Below, piece after piece: positions 52,681 to 61,472 of a stretch of 64,000 bases of DNA. Under the pieces are notes generated by a model, which worked only from the letters and a program-made list of their open reading frames with translations, was not told the origin of the DNA and did no database searches. Both the position numbers and the translations under genes were made by a program. The stretch comes from Palsa-504 sp963818225. GTDB taxonomy: Bacteria > Actinomycetota > Actinomycetes > Streptosporangiales > Streptosporangiaceae. Position 1 is the first letter of the stretch; each line of letters starts with the position of its first letter. The stretch covers positions 310,001 through 374,000 of the forward strand of contig CAWFRO010000013.1 in assembly GCA_963818225.1 (NCBI GenBank), read 5' to 3'.

Positions 52681-52833
52681 TGCCCCCCACTAACGATGAT
52701 GTTGATTCTTGCTCTGCCATGGGAGGCTACTCCGAGCGGACCGGAAGCGGAAGATGCCTGATGTTGTTGGCAAATCCGCCCGCCCGTTTAGCAACCTTTG
52801 CATCAGGCGCCCGGAACTCATATCCCCGACACC

Positions 52834-52880
52834 TTGATGATCAACCCCTTACTAATCCGACAAAGGGTATCCTTTACACT
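52834..52880 (+). promoter_or_regulatory. upstream region of first universal stress protein gene
   Basis: A perfect 11-bp palindrome TTGATGATCAA (52834-52844) precedes a run GGGTATCCTTTACACT that ends directly at the ATG. TATCCT is a plausible -10, which would give a nearly leaderless transcript. The second USP gene has a similar CCTTTATCACT directly before its ATG. Confidence 0.4.
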
Positions 52881-53339
52881 ATGACCGCTTCCTCATCACC
52901 CACTCCCCTGCTGCATCTAGTAGTCGGATATGACGGTTCGCCACCCGCCAGCCGGGCGCTCGACGCCGCAGCCTTGCTGCTGCAGGGCCGGACCGGCCGG
53001 GTCGCCGTCGTGTACGTAGCTCACCTGAGCGGCATCGTCATTGAGGCACCGGTCGCGGCGGCCGAAACGGAACCCGGCTTCGACCAGATCGAGCAAGAGC
53101 TTCGCGCTCAGGCCGCCGACCAGCTGCGCGACCGCGGGGTGCCCTGGGATTTCGAGCGGCGCCACGGCAACATCGGCGAGGAGCTGGGCACGGTAGCCGC
53201 GGATATCGGCAAGGCCAACCCCGGTGAATTTGTCATGATCGTCGTCGGGAGCTCATCCTCGCCGATCCACCGCGTGGCCGGTTCCGTCGCGGTCGGCTTG
53301 GGCCGCCACCCCCCGGTACCCATCCTGATCGTGCCTTAG
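52881..53339 (+). CDS. universal stress protein A-family protein
   Basis: A 152-aa nucleotide-binding stress protein. The UspA fold opens with LLHLVVGYDGSPPASRALDAA and closes with the ATP-binding MIVVGSSSSPIHRVAGSVAVGLGRHPPVPILIVP (G-x2-G-x9-G(S/T)-like). It is a close paralogue of the protein at 54913-55362. The ATG at 52881 gives the family's normal start. Role: cytoplasmic, probably starvation or hypoxia response. Confidence 0.93.
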   Translation: MTASSSPTPLLHLVVGYDGSPPASRALDAAALLLQGRTGRVAVVYVAHLSGIVIEAPVAAAETEPGFDQIEQELRAQAADQLRDRGVPWDFERRHGNIGEELGTVAADIGKANPGEFVMIVVGSSSSPIHRVAGSVAVGLGRHPPVPILIVP

Positions 53340-53566
53340 GCCAGCCCAGGAAGGCATGATGGCCACGCAATGGAAAGCCGCCCGGAGCACTTTCGCCGTT
53401 ACCGTGCGGCGGACGGTTTCCCAGCCGCCTAGACCTGCCACCCGGGAGAACACCGCCAGCGAGATAGATTCCGCCGCGCGAGATCCACTTTCCGGGAGTC
53501 ACTCAGCACAGAAGTTCGCGGGCCATTCGAACAATGGCCGGGACTGCCGCTGGAGCTGACCAGCCG

Positions 53567-53746
53567 CTACCGGCGGACCGGATCCTTCAGCTCACCGCGC
53601 ACTTCATCGGCGAGATCGTGAATCCGCTGCTCAGTCTGCTCCAGCCTGGCCTCCGCCTGCGCGGTGCGCTCAGCGGCCCGCCGTTCCGCCTGGGTTGGCT
53701 TCCGTCCGGCGCGTGCGTGCCGCGGCGTGCTGCGGAAAAGCCCCAT
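53567..53746 (-). CDS. small charged helical protein (59 aa)
   Basis: A 59-aa protein. MGLFRSTPRHARAGRK leads into a long, highly charged helix (ERRAAERTAQAEARLEQTEQRIHDLADEVR) that could form a coiled coil. The AGGACAG upstream of the ATG at 53746 fits a ribosome-binding site; an in-frame ATG five codons earlier is possible. Unknown function; sits in the stress cluster. Confidence 0.6.
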   Translation of the reverse strand: MGLFRSTPRHARAGRKPTQAERRAAERTAQAEARLEQTEQRIHDLADEVRGELKDPVRR

Positions 53747-53953
53747 GGTCTGTCCTTTCAAGCTGCCATCCGGTGACGATCGAGGGCTTGCTACCCGGAT
53801 CCCGCCCTTCCATTCCCCCAGCGATACGCGTGTGCCCGGCGGCGGCCCGGCGGCCCCAAGTGGCGTTCATCCGGAGGGGATGATGCTGTCTGTGCCCGGA
53901 TGCCGGACAGTTGGGTCACCGGGCAATATCCGCTACCCGACCGAGGAGATGCC

Positions 53954-54367
53954 ATGGCTGAGAAGCGACAGCTGATCGTCTACGCCGCAGCGTACGAGAC
54001 TGTCGAACGCGCACTAGCGGACCTGGACGCCATCGAGCGGCTGCACAAGACGGGAATGATCGGCCAGTTCGACGCGGCCGTGATCGACAAGGAGGACGGC
54101 CGGCCACACGTCCTCGAGCGGATGGACAGCCCGCACCTCCGCGTCATCCCCGAGTGGTTCGGCGGCGGGACGCTGCCCCGCAGGGAACTCCACGAGGCGG
54201 CTGAGCACCTTAAAGCTAACCATGCCGGGCTCATTGCGGTTGGCGAGCCCACCATCGAAGCAGGAGTAGACCAAGCGCTCACCCTGGCCGCTAAAGTCGT
54301 GAAGCACTCGGTAGAGGCCACGACCGACGAACTCACCAGCGAGCTGCAGGAAGCACTCAAGAGCTGA
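53954..54367 (+). CDS. DUF1269-like protein
   Basis: A 137-aa soluble protein. QLIVYAAAYETVERALADLDAIERLHKTG begins an alpha/beta fold like the DUF1269/general-stress small proteins, then FDAAVIDKEDGRPHVLERMDSP and a C-terminal helix. The ATG at 53954 follows GAGGAGATGCC. Lies between two universal stress protein genes on the same strand and probably belongs to the same response. Confidence 0.75.
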   Translation: MAEKRQLIVYAAAYETVERALADLDAIERLHKTGMIGQFDAAVIDKEDGRPHVLERMDSPHLRVIPEWFGGGTLPRRELHEAAEHLKANHAGLIAVGEPTIEAGVDQALTLAAKVVKHSVEATTDELTSELQEALKS

Positions 54368-54457
54368 CCGTGCCGCCCTCAGGGCCTTCAGCTCCGTAGC
54401 TCAACCGCGGCTCCGCTCCCGCGTCCGAGCTGACCTGGTCCTGGCCAGTTTCGGGTG

Positions 54458-54775
54458 TCACCAGCGGCTGGCCGTAAGCGAATCGGCGCTGTCTTGGTAA
54501 CCGGCTGGCCGTCCGCGCGGCGGGACGGGCTTCTGCCGATCGATTTCACGAAGAATGGGCGCGAAGATGGCCTCGTGGGCGGTGGCGCCGTACTTCTGCC
54601 TGATGGCGCGGAGGACACCCTTGCCGCTGGCCTCTCCCACCAGCTCGTCCAGGACGCGGTAGTCAACTTCCTGGCCGCTGACCAGCTGGTCGCAGGCGGC
54701 CTGGGCGATCCTCGCCACGCTGGGATAAGCAGCAGACTCAATCAGGATCATGAGCGTTGCGTCCTTCAGATCCAT
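54458..54775 (-). CDS. hypothetical protein (105 aa)
   Basis: A 105-aa protein. MDLKDATLMILIESAAYPS leads to helices RIAQAACDQLVSGQEVDYRVLDELVG and FAPILREIDRQKPVPPRG. The ATG at 54775 is the natural start; the frame is open 39 codons further but overlaps the divergent USP promoter. No family recognised. Confidence 0.55.
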   Translation of the reverse strand: MDLKDATLMILIESAAYPSVARIAQAACDQLVSGQEVDYRVLDELVGEASGKGVLRAIRQKYGATAHEAIFAPILREIDRQKPVPPRGRPAGYQDSADSLTASRW

Positions 54776-54912
54776 GCCCGGGAGTTTATGACTGTCCCTG
54801 GACCGGGCCGCGACCAGGTGTACCTCACTCACGGCCAGGTCCTCGCGCTGACCGCCGAAGCCGGGCGCGGCCGACTGCTGATCCTGCGACACAGGGGCTA
54901 GCCTTTATCACT

Positions 54913-55362
54913 ATGACCACTGCCCCGCCGCCCACGGCGTTTCTGCACCTGGTGGTCGGGTATGACGGTTCGCCACCTGCCACCCGGGCGCTCGACGCCG
55001 CGATCTTGCTGCTGAACGGCCGGAGTGGCCACATTGACGTGCTGTACGTGACTCACACGGCGGTCATCGCGGAGGACCCCATCGCTCCGGCCGACATAGA
55101 ACCCGGCCAGGTCACGCGGGATCTCCGCGCTATGGCCGCCGAGCAACTGCGCGACCGGGGAGCATCCTGGGGGTTCGAACATCGCCAGGGCGTCCCCGCT
55201 CCGGAGCTGAGCGCGGTGGCCGCAGACGTCCGTGACGCCAACCCCGGTAGGTTCGTGATGATCGTCGTCGGCAGCTCATCCTCGGCGATTCACCGCGTGG
55301 CCGGTTCAGTCGCTGTCGGCCTGGGCCGCCACCCGCCGGTACCGCTCCTGATCGTGCCGTAG
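54913..55362 (+). CDS. universal stress protein A-family protein
   Basis: A 149-aa UspA-family protein, close paralogue of the one at 52881-53339: FLHLVVGYDGSPPATRALDAA and MIVVGSSSSAIHRVAGSVAVGLGRHPPVPLLIVP differ by only a few residues. Probably a local duplication, with the intervening genes inserted or duplicated around it. The upstream sequence CCTTTATCACT abuts the ATG. Confidence 0.93.
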   Translation: MTTAPPPTAFLHLVVGYDGSPPATRALDAAILLLNGRSGHIDVLYVTHTAVIAEDPIAPADIEPGQVTRDLRAMAAEQLRDRGASWGFEHRQGVPAPELSAVAADVRDANPGRFVMIVVGSSSSAIHRVAGSVAVGLGRHPPVPLLIVP

Positions 55363-55418
55363 CCGCGCCGCGGGCGTAGCGTGAGTGCGGGCGGATCCGT
55401 TCGGAAGCGAGAGGCAGG

Positions 55419-55661
55419 ATGTCCCGGATCGGGCGTCGCGTACGCGCAGGAGTCAATCCGGTCTCGACTGCGGCGACCGGGTGGTGGTGCCATTCGGCCC
55501 TGCGTCACATGCTGACCGGGTACGGGGCGACGGCCGGGCAGCGGCGGTTCATCGGTCGTGGGACGATCCAGGGCACCGGCCGGTCGCCGTCCGCCGAGCA
55601 GATGAAGGCGCGTGCCGCGGCCATCGACCAGCTACTTGACCAAGACGACCACGAAATGTGA
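55419..55661 (+). CDS. hypothetical small protein (80 aa)
   Basis: An 80-aa basic protein starting MSRIGRRVRAGVNPVS with GAGAGGCAGG upstream. It contains AEQMKARAAAIDQLLDQDDHE at the C-terminus. No family recognised; it could be a chance frame. Confidence 0.4.
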   Translation: MSRIGRRVRAGVNPVSTAATGWWCHSALRHMLTGYGATAGQRRFIGRGTIQGTGRSPSAEQMKARAAAIDQLLDQDDHEM

Positions 55662-55728
55662 GAGACACAGCAGTACCAACGATCTGGCCACCTATCCCGC
55701 GGCTAGGCTGGCGGCGCGGTGGAGAAGG

Positions 55729-56313
55729 TCAGGATGGCTCGTCTGGCCACAAGATCACCGCGCGCTCGGCGGCCTCGTGGATTACTGAGCTGTCCAGTTC
55801 TGCCCGCATCTCGGCGACGTCATACAGCAGCCAGGACGCGAGGAAGGTAACCGGGCCGTCGGGTGGCAGCGGGTGAACCCAGAAGCGACCGTCCCATTGG
55901 CGGTCGGTCCCGCCGGTGCCGACCTCCCGCAGGAGCAGGTCCCCGCCGTCAGCTTCATCGACAGGTACCGGGCGGTGGCTGCTGGTCCTGGCCCCGCGGC
56001 CATCGGCGTACAGGACGCCCAGCCGGAGGGCCAGTGCGGGTTCCTGCCCTGTGCGTGGGTCGGCGAGCGGGTGAAGCGGGCTCTTGCCCCAGACGAATTG
56101 CTCGTGACGCAGCCGTGCATTGACGGTGAACTCGAAGCCGTTCGGGTAGCCAAGCACATTGCCCACGGCCAGGGCGACCTCATCGGTGCGGGCCAGGAGC
56201 AGGCCGACCGGGGCAAGACCGGGCATCACACCGTTTGGCCGCCGCCAGGACGGATGGCCGGGCTGTTCGGACCGGGGAGGCAGCCGCTCCGGGGTGTCGT
56301 CGAAGAAGTTCAC
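55729..56313 (-). CDS. hypothetical protein (194 aa)
   Basis: A 194-aa soluble protein, with a VGLLLARTDEVALAVGNVLGYPNGFEFTVNARL segment, ALALRLGVLYADGRG and WDGRFWVHPLPPDGPVTFLASW near the C-terminus, ending in a helix ending ERAVILWPDEPS. Balanced composition and high GC3 indicate a real gene. No family recognised. Confidence 0.75.
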   Translation of the reverse strand: MNFFDDTPERLPPRSEQPGHPSWRRPNGVMPGLAPVGLLLARTDEVALAVGNVLGYPNGFEFTVNARLRHEQFVWGKSPLHPLADPRTGQEPALALRLGVLYADGRGARTSSHRPVPVDEADGGDLLLREVGTGGTDRQWDGRFWVHPLPPDGPVTFLASWLLYDVAEMRAELDSSVIHEAAERAVILWPDEPS

Positions 56314-56612
56314 GCCATCAGGCTATTCCGGCGGTCTGCCGCATGAAACACACTGGCTTCAGGTTCACAGGTTGCTGCTGATGGCGGCCGTTCGGGATCT
56401 TGCCGGAGAGGTGCGCCGGCGGCTGGGCTCCACCCGGACCGCCATGGGTTTCATACCGGACGCGCATCAGGAGGCGGGGAATGTCCGGAAATATGCCGCT
56501 GCCCCCGTCCCGCGATGAGCGGAAGGCGCATACTGCGATCAGCACCTGGCCTATCAGGCCTGTGCATTTGCGGCTGATGATCAGCCGGGCAAAGGGGAGG
56601 AACAGGATTACG
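56314..56612. other. intergenic region without recognised gene
   Basis: Nothing recognisable. A 45-codon frame starting at 56383 (MAAVRDLAGEVRRRLGS) lacks a ribosome-binding site and a match. Base composition drops below the flanks towards the downstream pseudogene. Confidence 0.4.
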
Positions 56613-56918
56613 ATGAGCACCTTCGTCATTGCTCGATTTAAGGTTTCTGATCTGGGCAAGGCTCTCGAGTGAGGCAAGGCTAATGGAGATATAGCCGAGG
56701 AGATCACGGCGCACGGCAAGAGTCTCGGTCAGATAGGGCACAGGATGCTCACCGACGGCAAGGACATGGTCGTGATTGACGAGTGGCCGGACGCCGATAC
56801 GTTCAATAAGTTCTTCGCAGGTGCCGCGAGGATGGGAGAGTTCCTCAGCGGAGCAGGCATTGTCGGAGAGCCAGAGCTGACGATGCTCGACGCTGTGGAT
56901 ATAGCAGGCCAGTTCTAA
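56613..56918 (+). pseudogene. Dabb/ABM-type small protein with in-frame stop
   Basis: The plus strand reads MSTFVIARFKVSDLGKALE, a TGA at codon 20 (56670-56672), then on in the same frame through GDIAEEITAHGKSLGQIGH, DMVVIDEWPDADTFNKFF and GVVGEPE-like AGIVGEPELTMLDAV to TAA. This is the ferredoxin-like dimeric alpha-beta barrel (ABM/cyclase-like) pattern of about 100 aa. One nonsense codon breaks an otherwise intact frame. The region is less G/C-rich than its surroundings, suggesting recent acquisition. Confidence 0.7.
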
Positions 56919-57023
56919 TCGCACCGGCCGGAAGGACCTTGCGCTTGGTGTTGCGGATCAGGTGGTCTGCTGCGCGTGCGGGCCCGGCCTGCGCCCGGGC
57001 GAGGCATCCCGAAAGCCACCGAG

Positions 57024-57061
57024 CGGTAACGTTACCGGAACGATCCGGGCGTAACGTTACG
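57024..57061. promoter_or_regulatory. two GTAACGTTAC palindromes upstream of membrane protein gene
   Basis: CGGTAACGTTACCG (57024-57037) and CGTAACGTTACG (57050-57061) are perfect palindromes with the same 10-bp core and centres 25 bp apart. The second ends four bases before the GTG start. This looks like a tandem TetR-type operator that would block transcription or a leaderless start. Confidence 0.75.
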
Positions 57062-57065
57062 TTCT

Positions 57066-58331
57066 GTGGCGAATACGCAGGCAACAGGCGCGAGGGTGCC
57101 GGCGAGGACCGATGTCACAGGTCGCCGCGTCCGGCTGGCGTCACCGGTGACCGCGCTTATCGTCGGCGCCCTCGTGCTGGTATTGGCTATCCTGAACGTG
57201 CCGTTGGCCCGCTTCGCGCATCAGAGCCTGAACTCCAGCGGCGGCTCATCGCCATTCTGGTTCTCGGTTGCCCTCGGGGCGGTGGGCTTCGTGGTGGCCT
57301 CGCGCAGGCCGCGCAATCCACTGGGCTGGATCATGCTGGGCTCGGCGACCTTCAATGTGCTTAGCCAGGACGCCAGCTTCTACATGGTGGCCGACTACCG
57401 GCTCCGGCACGGCGGGCTGCCGCTGGGCTGGGTTGCGGTCCTCGCACAGCCTGGCTGGGCCGTCTCGATCGTGATGGGCGGGCTGGTCGTGCTGCTGTTT
57501 CCAGACGGCCGGCCGCCGTCACCACGCTGGCGGTGGGTGCTGTGGCTTTACCTGGCGGCGGCCTCGCTGTACCTAGTCGGCGTGCTGATCCTGTCGGTCG
57601 GGGCCATCGCCGGTCATGACATCCGGGTGGACGCCAGCGGGAACCTGATGGTCCTTAGCCACCCCACGGGTGCTTCGGCGTGGTGGGGTGTGGTCGAAGC
57701 GGTATTCCTCGCGGTGCTGGCCGTGTGCTGGGCGGGATCGGTCGCGGGCCAGGCGGCCAGCTACCGGCGTTCGTCCGGGGAACGGCGGCAGCAGCTGAAG
57801 TGGCTGCTGGCCGGGTCGGCTATCGCCGGAGTCGGCATCCCGCTGGCCGTTTGGCTGTCAGGCATGCACGGGATCGTGGCCGGGCTGGCGGCTGGCATCG
57901 CGGGTGGCTGCGGGCAGCTCGGGATTCCGGTCTGCATGGGCGTGGCCATCTTGCGGTACCGTCTGTTCGACATCGACCGGCTCGTTTCCCGGACGCTCGG
58001 CTACGCGATTGTCACCGGCCTGCTGGTGGGGGTGTACGCGGGGATCGTGCTGCTCGCCACCCGGGTGGTGTCGATCAACGAGCCGGTGGCGGTGGCCGGG
58101 TCGACCTTGGCCGTGGCGGCGCTGTTCAATCCGGTGCGGCGGCGGGTGCAGCGGGCCGTGGACCGGCGGTTCAACCGGGCCCGGTATGACGCAGACCGCA
58201 TCGTGGCCGCCTTCGCCGCCAGGCTGAAGGACGCCGTCGACCAGGGTTCGGTCCGGAATGACCTGGCCAGCGTGGTACAGGATGCCTTGGAGCCCGCCCA
58301 TGTCTCGGTGTGGATGAATGAACGCGGCTAA
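57066..58331 (+). CDS. polytopic membrane protein, sensor-kinase-like N-terminal module without kinase
   Basis: A 421-aa membrane protein with about nine helices. The central MGVAILRYRLFDIDRLVSRTLGYAIVTGLLVGVYAGIVLL, followed by NPVRRRVQRAVDRRFNRARYDADRIVAAFAARLKD, is the conserved module found before the catalytic domains of many actinobacterial histidine kinases. Here the protein ends at VSVWMNERG with no HisKA or HATPase domain. An in-frame GTG at 57096 is a possible start, beyond the operator. It may be a stand-alone sensor or a truncated kinase. Confidence 0.8.
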   Translation: MANTQATGARVPARTDVTGRRVRLASPVTALIVGALVLVLAILNVPLARFAHQSLNSSGGSSPFWFSVALGAVGFVVASRRPRNPLGWIMLGSATFNVLSQDASFYMVADYRLRHGGLPLGWVAVLAQPGWAVSIVMGGLVVLLFPDGRPPSPRWRWVLWLYLAAASLYLVGVLILSVGAIAGHDIRVDASGNLMVLSHPTGASAWWGVVEAVFLAVLAVCWAGSVAGQAASYRRSSGERRQQLKWLLAGSAIAGVGIPLAVWLSGMHGIVAGLAAGIAGGCGQLGIPVCMGVAILRYRLFDIDRLVSRTLGYAIVTGLLVGVYAGIVLLATRVVSINEPVAVAGSTLAVAALFNPVRRRVQRAVDRRFNRARYDADRIVAAFAARLKDAVDQGSVRNDLASVVQDALEPAHVSVWMNERG

Positions 58332-58362
58332 GGCCGGGGCAGGTCGTCCGGTCATCGTCGTC

Positions 58363-59148
58363 TTATCGGGAACGGAAGGCCTGCAGTGCGGCCAGGTTGG
58401 CCGGACTGCCCGTCAGCCGGGCCAGGGCCTCGGTTTCGCGTGCGCGGGTCTGGGTGACTACGTCTCGGTAGGCATCGAGCATGAGCCCCTTGGTCGCCAT
58501 CAGGGACTCCAGCGGCCCGGTGGCCAGCTGGGCAGCGAACGCGACTGCGGTCTCCAGGACCGCATTGTCAGCGCACACTTTGAGGGCCAAGCCGGAATCG
58601 ACAACGCGCTGGGCATCGAACCACTCCCCGGCCAACAGTGCGCAGGCCGCGTTCTGCCACCCCATCCGCAACGGGAAAAGGAAACTGCTCGACGCCTCGG
58701 GGGAGAGCCCGAGCTGGGTGAACGGGGCCCGCAGCCGGGCGGACTGAGCTATGAAGGCGAAATCGCAGTAGCCGAGGATCGTGAACCCCAATCCCACGCC
58801 CACGCCGTTCACCGCCGCCACAAGCGGCTTGGGGAAGCTTTCGGCTGTCTGCTGCAGGCGACCGGCCGGGTCAGGGGCGGGGCCGCTGCCCTGCTCCGTC
58901 CTGGCACGGCCCATATCGGTGAGGTCGGCTCCGGCGGTGAACGCGCGCCCGGCACCAGTCAGCACGACGACCCGGACTTCATCGTCGGCTGCGGCGGCCT
59001 CCAGCGCGTCAGCCAGCCCGGCGAACAACGCACTGTTGAAGGCATTTAGCTTGTCCGGACGGTTCATGGTCAGCACTCGCACGTGGTCGGCGTCCAGGGC
59101 CAGCACGACGGGCTCGCCGCCCGGGTCCCGGGCTTCGTTCTCAGCCAC
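58363..59148 (-). CDS. enoyl-CoA hydratase/isomerase-family protein
   Basis: A 261-aa crotonase-fold enzyme. LTMNRPDKLNAFNSALFAG, the oxyanion-hole GAGRAFTAGADL and NGVGVGLGFTILGYCDFAF, and Glu in GLSPEASS are present. The second catalytic Glu of true hydratases is not evident, so isomerase or related chemistry is as likely. It is tail-to-tail with the membrane protein gene. Confidence 0.9.
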   Translation of the reverse strand: MAENEARDPGGEPVVLALDADHVRVLTMNRPDKLNAFNSALFAGLADALEAAAADDEVRVVVLTGAGRAFTAGADLTDMGRARTEQGSGPAPDPAGRLQQTAESFPKPLVAAVNGVGVGLGFTILGYCDFAFIAQSARLRAPFTQLGLSPEASSSFLFPLRMGWQNAACALLAGEWFDAQRVVDSGLALKVCADNAVLETAVAFAAQLATGPLESLMATKGLMLDAYRDVVTQTRARETEALARLTGSPANLAALQAFRSR

Positions 59149-59217
59149 CGGTGACCTGCCCAGCTACCGTGGCCAGCACATGTGCGCCGATGCCGTCGGT
59201 CTCAGTCATCTCCGGAC

Positions 59218-59397
59218 TCACCAAGTTCCCTCCACCGCCGACACCTTCCTTCGCAGGGTGAGCTTAACGCCTGGGTAGCTACGTTTTGATCGAGGCGGGA
59301 CGCCGAGCCGTTCGGCAAGTCCGCGCAGTTCGGGACTTGGCTGTGCTCCTGAAAGCCGGGCGCGGTCTTCCCTCGTGGCCCAGCGCTGGCGGTCCAT
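59218..59397 (-). CDS. small basic protein (59 aa), tentative
   Basis: A 59-aa frame from an ATG at 59397: MDRQRWATREDRARLSGAQP, then SPELRGLAERLGVPPRSKRS and VKLTLRRKVSAVEGTW. The frame stays open about 60 codons further upstream without another start. GC3 is high but I recognise no family. It could be a remnant of a longer gene. Confidence 0.3.
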   Translation of the reverse strand: MDRQRWATREDRARLSGAQPSPELRGLAERLGVPPRSKRSYPGVKLTLRRKVSAVEGTW

Positions 59398-59521
59398 GAT
59401 GTCCTTCTCGGCCGCGTCGAGGGCCCGTGAGCAGTTCCGGCCGGCGGCGACGATGACGCGCAGCGAGTGCGAGCGTGCTCTCGTCTTGCGCCCGAGAGGA
59501 GATACCTGACAGGGTGAACCG

Positions 59522-60289
59522 ATGCTGAATCAGGTGGCCGACGGCGTCTGGGTCCGGCAGAGCGCGTGGGTCTTGAGCAATGCCATCGCGGTGCGCGGGG
59601 AGAGTGGATTGATCCTGGTCGATCCAGGCATCGATGGTTCCGATCTGAACCAGCTCGCCGATGACCTGGACCGGCTCGGCATTCCGGTGGTCGCCGGGTT
59701 CTCCACGCATCCCCACTGGGACCACCTGCTCTGGCATCCCCGGTTCGGCGACGTGCCGCGCTACGCCACCGCCGCCGCCGCCCGCGCTGCGGGTGAAGCC
59801 CGAGAGCGGGGGCAAAGGATGGCGGCGGAGAGCGCGTCGGGCATCCCTCTCGAGCTGATCGGGCTCGTCGCCCCGCTGCCCGCGGACGGCGGAGCCGTGC
59901 CGGGTCAGATCGTCGAGCATCAGGCGCACGCCATCGGCCACGCCGCGGTCCTCCTCGCGGACCGTGGCGTCCTGCTCGCCGGTGACATGCTCTCCGACGT
60001 CCTGATCCCGCTCCTCGACGCTCGCCGCCCCGATCAGGTGGGCGCCTACGAGACGGCACTCGACCGGCTGGGTGAGGCCGCCAGGCACGTCGATGTCCTG
60101 GTGCCCGGCCACGGCGCCGTCGCCGAGGGTCCCGAGGTGGCGGCCCGGCTCGCCGCAGATCATGCCTACATCGACGCGCTGCGGCGAGGAGAGGACCCGG
60201 TCGACGCGCGTCTGGGGCCGGATACGACCTACGGTCGACACTGGCTCCCCATCCACCAGTCGAACCTGGAGCAGGCCCGCGGGCGGTAG
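59522..60289 (+). CDS. MBL-fold metallohydrolase
   Basis: A 255-aa metallo-beta-lactamase-fold hydrolase. The zinc motif HxHxDH is STHPHWDH (His63, His65, Asp67, His68). Later ligands are His in AHAIGHAAVLL, Asp in LLAGDMLSD and His in VPGHGAVAEG. The opening VADGVWVRQSAWVLSNAIAV is typical of glyoxalase II/quinolinase-like members. Substrate unknown. Confidence 0.88.
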   Translation: MLNQVADGVWVRQSAWVLSNAIAVRGESGLILVDPGIDGSDLNQLADDLDRLGIPVVAGFSTHPHWDHLLWHPRFGDVPRYATAAAARAAGEARERGQRMAAESASGIPLELIGLVAPLPADGGAVPGQIVEHQAHAIGHAAVLLADRGVLLAGDMLSDVLIPLLDARRPDQVGAYETALDRLGEAARHVDVLVPGHGAVAEGPEVAARLAADHAYIDALRRGEDPVDARLGPDTTYGRHWLPIHQSNLEQARGR

Positions 60290-60473
60290 GGTCTTCTAAA
60301 ATCTTCTAATCCGTGGCTACCGGCGCGGACCTGCTTGCAGCAGAAGGGCCAGGCTGACATGGGTGTGGTCGGCTGGCCAGGATGGCCATAGCGTGTGCGG
60401 GTTGCTGTACCCCACTGCCGTACTCGCCCGGTTGTCCGGTGTTCTGTTGTCGCGGTGGCCGCTGCGGGGCCTG

Positions 60474-61127
60474 TTACCGGAGGGGTTCAGCCGCTGCTGC
60501 CCGCAGCCGGGCTACCGATCCGGCTGCGACCAGGGCCCACCCGACGGCGATCCTCGGCCTGCGCCGCTGCACGGCCCGGGCCACCCAGGGGACATGGATC
60601 ACGGCGTTCGGGGCTTCGACGGCGATCGTGAGCACCGTCAGCCGCCGCGGCCAGCGCAGGCCCCACCACACGCCGATGAACATTCCCACGACAGTGGAAG
60701 CAAACCTGAACAGGGGGGTGTCCATGGCCCTGAAAAAGGGGACGGACCGCGATAGGTAGCGCTCCAGGCGGCGGGCCGCGGGCGTCGGCGTCCTGGCGGC
60801 AGCCGGGGCCTCGGTGCCAGGCTTGGGCAACACCCCCTCCCGTTGCAGCCGCTGGATGTTCTGTTGCATGTTCTCTCGCACCTCGGCCGGGGTCGGCGCT
60901 TCCGTGCCCAGGCCCCACGCCAACAGCCCGTAGCCAGCAGCGCTCGTCCAAGCGGCCAGGGCCCGCCGCCGGCGCCCGGCAGCCCAGTGCCCGGCCCCGA
61001 CAGCGACCTGGGTAACCACGGGGGCGAGGGGGCGCACCCATCCGAGCATCCCCGCGGGCCTGGTCTCGTCCAGAATGGGCGGCAAAGCCATCCGCAGCAC
61101 CTGGGCCCAGCTGTCATCACGAGCCAT
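60474..61127 (-). CDS. hypothetical membrane protein (217 aa)
   Basis: A 217-aa protein with hydrophobic segments AAWTSAAGYGLLAWGLG, FRFASTVVGMFIGVWWGL and IAVGWALVAAGSVARL separated by a charged linker (VRENMQQNIQRLQREG). The ATG at 61127 is preferred over one 12 codons upstream. No family recognised. Confidence 0.7.
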   Translation of the reverse strand: MARDDSWAQVLRMALPPILDETRPAGMLGWVRPLAPVVTQVAVGAGHWAAGRRRRALAAWTSAAGYGLLAWGLGTEAPTPAEVRENMQQNIQRLQREGVLPKPGTEAPAAARTPTPAARRLERYLSRSVPFFRAMDTPLFRFASTVVGMFIGVWWGLRWPRRLTVLTIAVEAPNAVIHVPWVARAVQRRRPRIAVGWALVAAGSVARLRAAAAEPLR

Positions 61128-61472
61128 CCCGGCATTGTCGCCCAGGCGGCGCGTACGTGCCAAGCTCCCGCCGCCACCCCGGCGTTGCCGCCCGGCGGAG
61201 GGAGGGCGGCGCCCATGCTCAGGTCCGGCCGCATCCGCGCTAGCACCCCGGCGCTCATCTGCTCAACCGGGATCTCCTGGCCGGGCTGCGGAGCCTGTGT
61301 CACCTCCCGCCCCCGTGCGGAAGTACCCCGCACGGGGACTCAAGCTCGAACCCCCACGGCGATCAGCAGACACTCCGATGTCATCCTGCTGGGGTGAGCC
61401 GGGTTTGCTGCCACCGAGAGAGTATCGCTACGTGCTCACTGGGCTGGGATAACTGTCGGAGATGGAGTCGAT
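61128..61472. other. intergenic region with a strong hairpin
   Basis: No gene recognised with confidence. A minus-strand frame from GTG 61300 (MTQAPQPGQEIPVEQMSAGV) looks protein-like for about 45 codons but then overlaps the next gene out of frame. A perfect 10-bp hairpin (CCCCGTGCGG, 61311-61320, with its complement at 61328-61337, 7-nt loop) stands out. The adjacent CTCGAACCCCC resembles a tRNA T-arm, but no cloverleaf can be drawn. Confidence 0.4.

Noticed and set aside
61134..61300. protein-like minus-strand start MTQAPQPGQEIPVEQ
   Set aside because: Promising for about 45 codons, but the frame continues only as a shadow over the next gene and the GGGAGG is too close to the GTG.
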